Made by a program: the position numbers and the translations under genes | Shown here: positions 14,905-21,312 of the stretch, in pieces | How positions within the stretch are numbered: the stretch's first letter is position 1 | How the letters are laid out: the number at the start of each line of letters is the position of its first letter | Origin: JBILVQ01 sp044370375 | GTDB lineage: Bacteria > Bacteroidota > Bacteroidia > UBA4408 | Direction of reading: 5' to 3' | DNA length: 21,312 bases | Assembly: GCA_044370375.1 (NCBI GenBank) | Contig: JBILVQ010000026.1 | Coordinates: 1 to 21,312 of the forward strand | Notes under the pieces: generated by a model | What the model was told of the DNA's origin: nothing | Databases searched by the model: none | The model's input: the letters and a program-made list of their open reading frames with translations, nothing else

Positions 14905-16293
14905 TTAAAGATTCGTAAAAAAATGAATTAATTTCTCCGGAGTGTACAAATCCTGTTGTCCGGATTGCATGTCTTTCAGGATTAATTTGCCTTCTTTGAA
15001 TTCTTCCTCTCCCATGAGCACCACATAACGGATGTGGTTGGCATTGGCATAGGTAAGTTGTTTTTGCAATTTAACGGCATCCGGATAAAGCAAGGCACTG
15101 ACAGAGAGGCTTCGCAAAGAATGCATCAAGCGCAAAGCCGCAGGAATCATTTCATCATTAAAATTGGCAATCATAACATCGGCAGCCTGATCGAGTCCTT
15201 CCGGGAATAATTTCATTTCTTCCATAACATCATAAATCCTGTCGGCACCAAAAGAAATCCCTACTCCTGAAAGACCCTTCCATCCAAAAATACCGGTTAA
15301 ATCATCATATCTTCCACCACCTGAGATACTGCCGGGAAATGAATAATCAGGCTCATTCACCTTTACTTCCAGAATACAACCGGTGTAATAATTCAATCCA
15401 CGGGCAAGGGTTAAATCCACTTCTATTTTCGACAGATTGAGACGAAAAGCGGCAAGTGATTGAAAGATATTCTTCAGCTCCTCAAAACCTTTTTCCAAGG
15501 ACGAATTGAGCGCCACCTTTGTTTTCACCTCCTCTATCACGTCCTCATCAATTCCGCTTAGGCCGTTCAAGGCCATCACCAAAGAAACCATTTCAATGGC
15601 TTTTGCTCCCAAAGCCTTTTCCTCCATTTCGCGTGCTACACCCTCAAAACCAATTTTATCTAGCTTATCGAGTGAGGTACACCAGTCCGTAAAACGATCT
15701 GAAATACCTGCCGCTTCGGCCAAACCCATCAGTACTTTTCGGTTATTGATTTTAATCAAAACCCTTAATCCTAATTTAGAAAAAACCTCATCCAGCAAAT
15801 GAATCAAATCCACTTCATTGAGCAAAGAATCAGATCCAATGATATCTGCGTCACATTGATAAAATTCGCGGTAGCGGCCCTTTTGCGGACGATCGGCCCG
15901 CCAAACAGGCTGCATTTGATAGCGGCGGAAAGGAAAGGAAATCTCGTTCCTGTTCATCACCACAAAACGAGCAAAGGGAACGGTTAAATCATAACGCAAA
16001 GCCTTTTCGGAAATCTGAAAGGACAATTTACGTGCATTATTGTCAAAAGAATCGGGATTTACTTTCGACCAAAAATCTCCTGAATTTAAAATCTTAAAAA
16101 GGAGCTGATCGCCCTCTTCTCCATACTTGCCGGTGAGCGTAGAAAGCTGCTCCATGGCCGGAGTTTCGATGGGTAAAAAACCGAAGCGCTCGAAGGCATT
16201 GCGCAATACGCCAAAGAGATAATTCCTCTTGGCCATTACCGGTGGCGAAAAATCGCGGGTGCCTTTGGGGAGTGATAAATTGTTTTTTGACAT
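14905..16293 (-). CDS. hisS: Histidyl-tRNA synthetase
   Basis: This 462-aa class II aminoacyl-tRNA synthetase charges tRNA-His. It opens with the family start PKGTRDF. Motif 2 is at about 121-153 (FRRYQMQPVWRADRPQKGR then a FYQCDADIIG stretch), the histidine-binding LARGLNYYTG at 296-305, and motif 3 at 325-353 (GGGRYDDLTG and GVGISFGADR). The anticodon-binding domain follows at about 370-462. A segment at about 70-97 (SGDFWSKVNPDSFDNNARK) is longer than in E. coli HisS and resembles the form seen in Bacteroidota. A promoter lies at 16311-16341. It is the first gene of a two-gene operon with hutH, which is an unusual partner. Confidence 0.97.
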   Translation of the reverse strand: MSKNNLSLPKGTRDFSPPVMAKRNYLFGVLRNAFERFGFLPIETPAMEQLSTLTGKYGEEGDQLLFKILNSGDFWSKVNPDSFDNNARKLSFQISEKALRYDLTVPFARFVVMNRNEISFPFRRYQMQPVWRADRPQKGRYREFYQCDADIIGSDSLLNEVDLIHLLDEVFSKLGLRVLIKINNRKVLMGLAEAAGISDRFTDWCTSLDKLDKIGFEGVAREMEEKALGAKAIEMVSLVMALNGLSGIDEDVIEEVKTKVALNSSLEKGFEELKNIFQSLAAFRLNLSKIEVDLTLARGLNYYTGCILEVKVNEPDYSFPGSISGGGRYDDLTGIFGWKGLSGVGISFGADRIYDVMEEMKLFPEGLDQAADVMIANFNDEMIPAALRLMHSLRSLSVSALLYPDAVKLQKQLTYANANHIRYVVLMGEEEFKEGKLILKDMQSGQQDLYTPEKLIHFFTNL

Positions 16294-16310
16294 GAGGATA
16301 TTTCAAACCT

Positions 16311-16341
16311 CAAACCTACGTTAAATAAGAAAAAGAGACAA
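16311..16341 (-). promoter_or_regulatory. Promoter of the hisS-hutH operon
   Basis: On the minus strand, TTG (16341-16339) and TAGGTTTG (16318-16311) are separated by 20 nt. Transcription would start near 16304, giving a leader of about 10 nt before the hisS ATG at 16293. There is no room for a long leader or attenuator. Confidence 0.5.
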
Positions 16342-16357
16342 TCTTTTGCCAAAGATT
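16340..16357 (-). terminator. Weak hairpin downstream of the MutS2-like gene
   Basis: AATCTTT (16340-16346), TGCC, AAAGATT (16351-16357) form a 7-bp AT-rich stem. On the minus strand it lies past the MutS2-like stop and is followed by GTCTCTTTTTC, so it may end that transcript. It also overlaps the hisS -33 element and could instead be an operator. Confidence 0.35.
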
Positions 16358-16384
16358 AATGTCAAAAAAATCAAAAAAAAATCT

Positions 16385-18463
16385 TTAACAAGGAACCAAA
16401 TTCTCAAGGGCCACCACACTTTTGATGCTACCAAAAATCACCCTTACTTTTCCTTTGTGAATGCTCTCGACAATGCCGGGCTTCCCGCCATTCATTAGGC
16501 GCACCTTGCTTCCTACTTCAATGGATGCCAAAACTTTAGAGACCTTTTTCTTCTTTCTTTTTTCGTCTTTTTCGGCCGCTACCTTCTCCATTTTTTTTCT
16601 TTTCTCAGCGGTCACCACCTGCATAAATTTAGCCACTACCTCTTTTCTGGCTGTGCCCTTGTCGGCTGCCAGCGTTAGATCCTGCATCTTTTTCCCCAAA
16701 GCTATCAGGCGCGAAGCTTCATCTGCCTTTTCGCGATCGGCATCTAGTTTACGGTTGATTTTTTCTTGGGTTTTCTCTAAACGGGCGCGCACTTCCTGTG
16801 TCAGCCCCTCCTCTTTTTCCAACTGTAATTTCATGGCCCTGAATTCCTGCTGCTCCTTTTGCAATCCTGCCAAAATGGAATCGAATTTCAGCTTTCCCTT
16901 GTTCACCTTTTTTCTGGCATTTTGTATGATATGCTCCGGAAGACCAATCTTTTCGGCCACTTCAAAGGTATAAGAACTTCCCGGCTTGCCCACTTCCAGA
17001 ATATATCGTGGCAACAGGGTTTCAGCATCAAACTGCATGCAGGCATTCACAATTCCTTTTCTGTTCTCGGCCAGCATTTTAATATTGGTGTAATGCGTGG
17101 TAACCAAACAAATGGCATTGCGGTCAAGCAATTCCTCCATGATGGCCTCTGCAATGGCACCTCCTAAATCAGGATCAGAGCCTGTACCCAATTCATCAAT
17201 CAGAATAAGACTTCTGCGGTTGGCAGCGGTAAGAAAATACTTGGCTTTCAACAAACGGGAACTATAAGTGGATAATTCATACTCTATGGACTGACTATCC
17301 CCAATATCGGTAAACAAATGTTGAAACAAACCCATTTTGGAACCTTCCTGTAGCGGAACCGGCATTCCTGATTGCAGCATCAATTGCAATAAGCCTGCGG
17401 TTTTCAGCGTAATGGATTTACCCCCTGCATTGGGTCCGGAAATAATTAAAATTCTTTGCTGCTTGTCGAGCTTTAAAGTAATGGGTTCTGTTCTTTTTCC
17501 ACTTTTTTTGTTCTTAAGAAACAAAACAGGATGATAGGCCTTGATGAGATGTAATTCGGGCTGTGAAGATATTTCGGGCAAAATACAATTTAAGGCAACC
17601 GCAAACTTTGCTTTTGCACGGGTAAAATCAAGTTTACACAAAAAGGTATTGTAGCCTTTAACGAGTTCTTTATGGGCTCTTAACTCATCGGTAAGAGAAC
17701 GGAGCAATTTAAAAACTTCCTTTTTCTCGGCCTGTTCCAAAGAAACAATTTCATTATTGATTTCAACAGTGTTAACAGGCTCCACAAAACTGGTTTTGCC
17801 TGTCTCGCTTGAACCGTGAATGATACCTTTCACCTCTCGCTTGTATTCAGCCATTACGGCAATTACTCTTCTGCCGTTGTAAAAAGACTCCTCGCTTTCA
17901 CGGAGCCAGCCCAAGCGCTTCATTTCGTTGAGAAAAGACTTGAATTTTTTTTCAGACTCTCTTCGCTTGGCCGATAAATCTTTTCTTATTTCATACAACT
18001 CTTTTGATGCCGAAGATTTCACATAAGGCTCATGCTCTTCAATAATTTTGTTAATGGCATCGGCCACCACCGTGGTCTTGTAAATATTGGCGCAGAGTCC
18101 GTTCAACCAAGTTAGTTCTTCACTTCTGTTCTCAAAATAAACCAGGAGGTGATTTGCAGTAACGGCCACATTGCGAATGTTGGTGAATTGCTGTTCGGTA
18201 AGAACGGAACCCTGAATTTGAAGAAGAGAAACTTCGCGACTGATACTCACAAATTCACTGTCGGGAAAGGGGGCTTTGTTTTTAAATAAAATCATCAGCT
18301 CTTCCGTCTCGTGCAAAGTGTTCATCAGGCTTTCATGGTGCTTGATGGGTGCCATTGAATGCGCCATTTCCTTTGATTCAGGCACACGACAATATTGCTC
18401 TACCTCCTCACGGATGCGGGAAAATTCTAACTCTTCAATGGTATTTTCAGGGTAAATAAACAC
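16385..18463 (-). CDS. MutS2-like ATPase lacking the Smr domain
   Basis: This 692-aa protein has the MutS2 layout: an N-terminal segment (L-E-F-S-R-I-R-E-E-V near 12-21), a clamp-like helical region, and an ABC-type ATPase core with Walker A GPNAGGKS (343-350), Walker B LILIDELGTGSDP (419-431) and a TTH switch (455-457). A charged coiled coil covers about 500-640 and a KOW-like segment about 650-690. MutS2 is usually near 780-800 aa and ends in an Smr nuclease domain; here the chain stops after the KOW-like part, and only 91 nt separate it from hisS, so no Smr is hidden downstream. MutS2 acts on recombination intermediates or on collided ribosomes; without Smr it should not cut nucleic acid by itself. 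The start is GTG 18463, as an in-frame TGA lies two codons upstream. It follows the membrane-protein gene by 73 nt. Confidence 0.9.
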   Translation of the reverse strand: MFIYPENTIEELEFSRIREEVEQYCRVPESKEMAHSMAPIKHHESLMNTLHETEELMILFKNKAPFPDSEFVSISREVSLLQIQGSVLTEQQFTNIRNVAVTANHLLVYFENRSEELTWLNGLCANIYKTTVVADAINKIIEEHEPYVKSSASKELYEIRKDLSAKRRESEKKFKSFLNEMKRLGWLRESEESFYNGRRVIAVMAEYKREVKGIIHGSSETGKTSFVEPVNTVEINNEIVSLEQAEKKEVFKLLRSLTDELRAHKELVKGYNTFLCKLDFTRAKAKFAVALNCILPEISSQPELHLIKAYHPVLFLKNKKSGKRTEPITLKLDKQQRILIISGPNAGGKSITLKTAGLLQLMLQSGMPVPLQEGSKMGLFQHLFTDIGDSQSIEYELSTYSSRLLKAKYFLTAANRRSLILIDELGTGSDPDLGGAIAEAIMEELLDRNAICLVTTHYTNIKMLAENRKGIVNACMQFDAETLLPRYILEVGKPGSSYTFEVAEKIGLPEHIIQNARKKVNKGKLKFDSILAGLQKEQQEFRAMKLQLEKEEGLTQEVRARLEKTQEKINRKLDADREKADEASRLIALGKKMQDLTLAADKGTARKEVVAKFMQVVTAEKRKKMEKVAAEKDEKRKKKKVSKVLASIEVGSKVRLMNGGKPGIVESIHKGKVRVIFGSIKSVVALENLVPC

Positions 18464-18536
18464 TCGTCAGGTAAACTTATAGAGAAACAAAATGTTTAGA
18501 ACCGATAAACAAAAACGCTTATTCATTGCTAAGTTT

Positions 18537-19928
18537 TCAGGCAGAATGAACAAGGTTGGTACTGGCTTCATCTTCGTTTTCTTCCTCTACCTCGTTGTCG
18601 CGTTTAAATACCTCATCATAATTATAAGCCAGATTATACAAGATAATCAAACTAGATAAGAAAAAGGGGATAGAAGGAATTTTATAGCGCACCAAAGCAC
18701 CAAAATTAGAGGTGGTTAATCCAACCGAGAAAGCGAAGGTAATGGAAAACAAAAAGGAAAATAATACGAGTGGTTCAGACCCAACACCCTTGGCAAAGAC
18801 GATAGGACCTGACCGAAGCAGCAGGTAGAGTGACAAGAGCAAAAGGACAAGATTTTCGAGGGCGGAAATTACCATTACCGGGTTTCGGGCTTCCCAAATG
18901 AAAGGGCGAAACAATCCGGCTACAGTGGCCACCGGGAATTTAGAGAGAATACCTGTAACGGTTGGTTCAAAATAACCAATGTCGAAACTATTCCCGGCAT
19001 AATATTCCTGCTTCAAGTCGTTTTGGGTTACCACCGCTTTGTCCAGAATTTTTTCCACCGAGCTGTATTGTCCCAAACTATCTTTGATGGTACTAAAAGC
19101 CAGGGTTCCTACCAGGGCCACTGCACCGGCAAGAACAGGAAAAAGCATGGCTTTCAGGATAGGGTTTTTGATATCCTTTACACGATGAAAGGTAAACCAG
19201 ATAAGCGATCCCGGCAGTAGGGCAAGAAACACATAAGGCTTAATCTGAATCATAATGGTAGCCATGATGACCATTAAAACCAAATTGATAAAAACCTTTT
19301 CCACCTTGATGAAGGCCTTATAAAAGGAGAAGGTAAACCAACAGGCAGCCATCAGGGTATAGGTGTCTTTAAGAATTCCTGATGCCCAAAAAAGTACGGA
19401 TGGAATTACGAGGATGGAAAAGAAAAACTGTCTGCGCAAACCGGGATATAAATCGCAAAAAAGCATGTACAAACGCCAGATTCCCTGATAGGAAATAAAA
19501 GAAACAATAGCGGTGGTAAGAATATAACTTTTAAATGAAAAAAAGTGTAGTAGGCAAGTATAGCGCACAACGGTAAAGGACTGCGGGTCACGGTAATAAC
19601 CGGGATATCCCATATCATGGTCGAAATGATAATAATACTCCCATTGCAAATCGTTGCTCATGATTTTCCAGAAAATATCCGGTTCCTTCCAGAGCATTTT
19701 GTATAGACTTACACTGCTGGTAAAATAGGCGGTTGTATCACCACCTTCGTAATATTGGGTGTAAACGATACAAAGGGCGAGACCTCCCAAAACCTTGTAA
19801 ATCAGTCCACGCTGATAGTATTCGTATTCAGGATTTTCATCTATACGGTTTTTCACGGTAAAGCTTCCCAAAAAATAAAACACCATCATGTAGATGGGCA
19901 AAATCAGGAAATCTATGGATGAAATCAC
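18537..19928 (-). CDS. Polytopic membrane protein, probably polysaccharide-related
   Basis: This 463-aa protein has about ten hydrophobic segments, the first at about 5-24, and a highly acidic C-terminal tail (VEEENEDEAS). Conserved-looking loops include YEGGDTTAYF (about 61-70), WASGILKDTY and the aromatic-rich region around 95-115. It resembles the uncharacterised membrane proteins often found beside glycosyltransferases in Bacteroidota, possibly polymerase-like, but I cannot assign a family. The start is GTG 19928, because an in-frame TAA lies four codons further upstream and the next ATG (19889) would delete half of the first helix. It is divergent from the glycosyltransferase gene, 46 nt apart. 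The gene may be cotranscribed with the MutS2-like gene. Confidence 0.8.
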   Translation of the reverse strand: MISSIDFLILPIYMMVFYFLGSFTVKNRIDENPEYEYYQRGLIYKVLGGLALCIVYTQYYEGGDTTAYFTSSVSLYKMLWKEPDIFWKIMSNDLQWEYYYHFDHDMGYPGYYRDPQSFTVVRYTCLLHFFSFKSYILTTAIVSFISYQGIWRLYMLFCDLYPGLRRQFFFSILVIPSVLFWASGILKDTYTLMAACWFTFSFYKAFIKVEKVFINLVLMVIMATIMIQIKPYVFLALLPGSLIWFTFHRVKDIKNPILKAMLFPVLAGAVALVGTLAFSTIKDSLGQYSSVEKILDKAVVTQNDLKQEYYAGNSFDIGYFEPTVTGILSKFPVATVAGLFRPFIWEARNPVMVISALENLVLLLLSLYLLLRSGPIVFAKGVGSEPLVLFSFLFSITFAFSVGLTTSNFGALVRYKIPSIPFFLSSLIILYNLAYNYDEVFKRDNEVEEENEDEASTNLVHSA

Positions 19929-19974
19929 CTTTTTATTACTTTAGCCAATTCATGGCGAAGATAATTCAAAACAA

Positions 19975-21216
19975 ATGAATCAGAACAAAAAGGGCGTATT
20001 GTTTTTATCTTATGATGGGATGACGGATCCGCTGGGTCAATCTCAGGTAATTCCTTATTTGGCCGGACTATCCAAGGCCGGCTATGCCATTCATTTGATT
20101 AGTTTCGAAAAAAAAGAGCGATTTACTGAGGGAAAAGCCGGCATTGAGACCTTGTTAAACAATGCCAATATTGTTTGGCACCCTGCCTTTTACACCAAAA
20201 AACCGCCTGTTTTATCCACCATAAAAGATGTGTGGACCATGAAAAAAATGGCAGGGAAAGTCATCAGGGACAATAACATTGGGCTTGTACATTGCAGGAG
20301 TGCCAATACTGCGCTGGTGGGTTTATGGGCCAAAGAAAACTTTGCCTGTCGCATGATTTATGATATGCGGGGCTTTTATGCAGACGAGCGGGTGGATGGA
20401 AAAATCTGGAATCTGAAAAATCCGGTTTTCTTGGCCGTATTTAAATTTTTCAAGCGAAAAGAACTTGAATTTATCAGGGAAGCAGATTATTCTGTAAGTC
20501 TTACGGAGAATGGAAAGCTGGAAATCCTTTCGTGGGAAAGCTTTAAAGACAAAAGTCCGTTGATCAAGGTAATACCTTGCTGTGCAGATTTGGACCATTT
20601 TTCGAAAGATAATTATTCGCAGGCGGATGTTCTGCTCTGGAGAAAAAAATTAGGATTGCAGGAAGAAGATTTTGTGCTGGTGTATTTGGGTTCATTAGGA
20701 ACCTGGTACATGGTGAAAGAAATGCTTCAATATTTTTCGAGGTTATTGTTGGTGAAACCCGCGGCAAAATTATTAATGATTACAACGGATGATGCCAGGC
20801 TGGTGAAAGAACATTTGGCAAGTCTTTCCATTCCTGAAAAGCAGGTGGTGATAACGGCTGCCAAAAGGAATGAAGTACCTGCTTTGTTGTCGATTGCTGA
20901 TTTTTCTTTGTTTTTTATTTTACCCGTTTACTCGAAAAAGGCTTCCTCGCCCACCAAACTGGCCGAATTGATGGCCTTATCTGTACCTGTTGTTTGCAAT
21001 GCAGGTGTTGGCGATGTTGACCGAATTGTGGAACAATCGCATGCAGGAATTGTATTGCATGCATTCGATAACGGCTCTTATGATGCAGCCATTCAGCAAA
21101 TGTTAAATTACCGAACAGACGCAACAAAACTTAGAGAAGCAGCCATTGAATATGCCTCATTGGAAACAGGAGTTAAACGCTATAGAGAAATTTATCAGTT
21201 GTTGTTGGGGTATTGA
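19975..21216 (+). CDS. Glycosyltransferase, GT4-like
   Basis: This 413-aa protein has the two-domain GT-B layout. The N-terminal acceptor domain includes L-S-Y-D-G-M-T-D-P-L-G-Q-S-Q-V near residues 9-23 and VHCRSANTALVGLWA (about 104-118). The C-terminal donor domain begins near 225 (LVYLGSLGTWY) and contains SSPTKLAELMALSVPVVCN, which corresponds to the sugar-nucleotide-binding E-x7-E region of GT4 enzymes. There is no membrane segment, so it acts in the cytoplasm, probably adding a sugar to a surface polysaccharide. Donor and acceptor cannot be told. TACTTTAGCC at 19937-19946, also seen before the DUF885 gene, may be a divergent promoter element. Confidence 0.88.
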   Translation: MNQNKKGVLFLSYDGMTDPLGQSQVIPYLAGLSKAGYAIHLISFEKKERFTEGKAGIETLLNNANIVWHPAFYTKKPPVLSTIKDVWTMKKMAGKVIRDNNIGLVHCRSANTALVGLWAKENFACRMIYDMRGFYADERVDGKIWNLKNPVFLAVFKFFKRKELEFIREADYSVSLTENGKLEILSWESFKDKSPLIKVIPCCADLDHFSKDNYSQADVLLWRKKLGLQEEDFVLVYLGSLGTWYMVKEMLQYFSRLLLVKPAAKLLMITTDDARLVKEHLASLSIPEKQVVITAAKRNEVPALLSIADFSLFFILPVYSKKASSPTKLAELMALSVPVVCNAGVGDVDRIVEQSHAGIVLHAFDNGSYDAAIQQMLNYRTDATKLREAAIEYASLETGVKRYREIYQLLLGY

Positions 21217-21312
21217 TTAAATTTCGAACAATAGTTTTCTTTGGCTTATTGCATTTTAAGCAATTCGGTCATAAAAATTCTGGGCTACTCCCTCATTACC
21301 TTCCTCAGTTCC

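Noticed and set aside
16460..16973. Plus-strand 170-codon frame opposite the MutS2-like gene, rich in Ser and Phe.
   Set aside because: It is antisense to the Lys/Glu-rich coiled coil, which produces Phe/Ser-rich shadows; no start signal or family resemblance.
21248..21264. ATTGC...GCAAT hairpin after the glycosyltransferase gene as a terminator.
   Set aside because: The stem is only five base pairs and no T-run follows.
21217..21312. Minus-strand frames open from the right edge could be the end of a further leftward gene (one reads into a TAA after about 18 codons, another into a TAG after 8).
   Set aside because: Two different frames look equally protein-like and both are too short to choose between; no feature can be supported.

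Overview
The window looks like an ordinary chromosomal segment from a member of the Bacteroidota. The evidence is a secreted protein with a type IX secretion (T9SS) C-terminal sorting domain, several promoters of the Bacteroidota type (TTG, 16-20 nt, TAnnTTTG), AT-rich intergenic DNA with long A and T runs, rare Shine-Dalgarno sites, and several families common in that phylum (a DUF885 lipoprotein, a SPOR-like protein, a Tat-exported pirin). I see no transposase, integrase, phage gene, CRISPR array, tRNA or rRNA, and no gene-free stretch longer than about 250 bases.

Layout. Bases 1-240 hold the possible 3' end of an earlier gene and a promoter. Bases 241-1885 (+) carry an AraC-type regulator, a small membrane protein and a DUF1801-like protein. 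Bases 2121-4259 (+) are a tight three-gene operon: beta-carbonic anhydrase, an F420-dependent-NADP-reductase-like Rossmann protein and a DUF808/YedI membrane protein. A small secreted protein (4471-4992) has its own promoter and ends at a hairpin shared with the convergent pirin gene (5043-6191, -). Next come a T9SS-exported protein (6435-8279, +) and a DUF885 zinc-peptidase-like lipoprotein (8369-10147, +). A short TPR gene on the minus strand (10265-10837) looks frameshifted and cut off. It is followed by a secreted protein with a duplicated beta domain, a Thr/Val/Glu-rich linker and a SPOR-like end (11025-12503, -), then a divergent beta-barrel-like secreted protein (12624-13412, +).

The right part is mostly minus strand: hisS and hutH as a two-gene operon (16293 down to 13415), a MutS2-like ATPase without the Smr nuclease domain (16385-18463), and a polytopic membrane protein (18537-19928). 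A divergent glycosyltransferase (19975-21216, +) follows, which suggests the edge of a surface-polysaccharide locus.

How the genes fit together. Apart from the CA operon and the hisS-hutH pair, which may both touch histidine supply, most genes seem functionally independent. The envelope and export theme (T9SS cargo, lipoprotein, SPOR, barrel, glycan genes) is typical of the phylum. I found no clearly novel multi-gene system. The items most worth a second look are the CA/F420-like/DUF808 operon, the hisS-hutH coupling, the Smr-less MutS2, the duplicated-domain SPOR protein and the decayed TPR gene.
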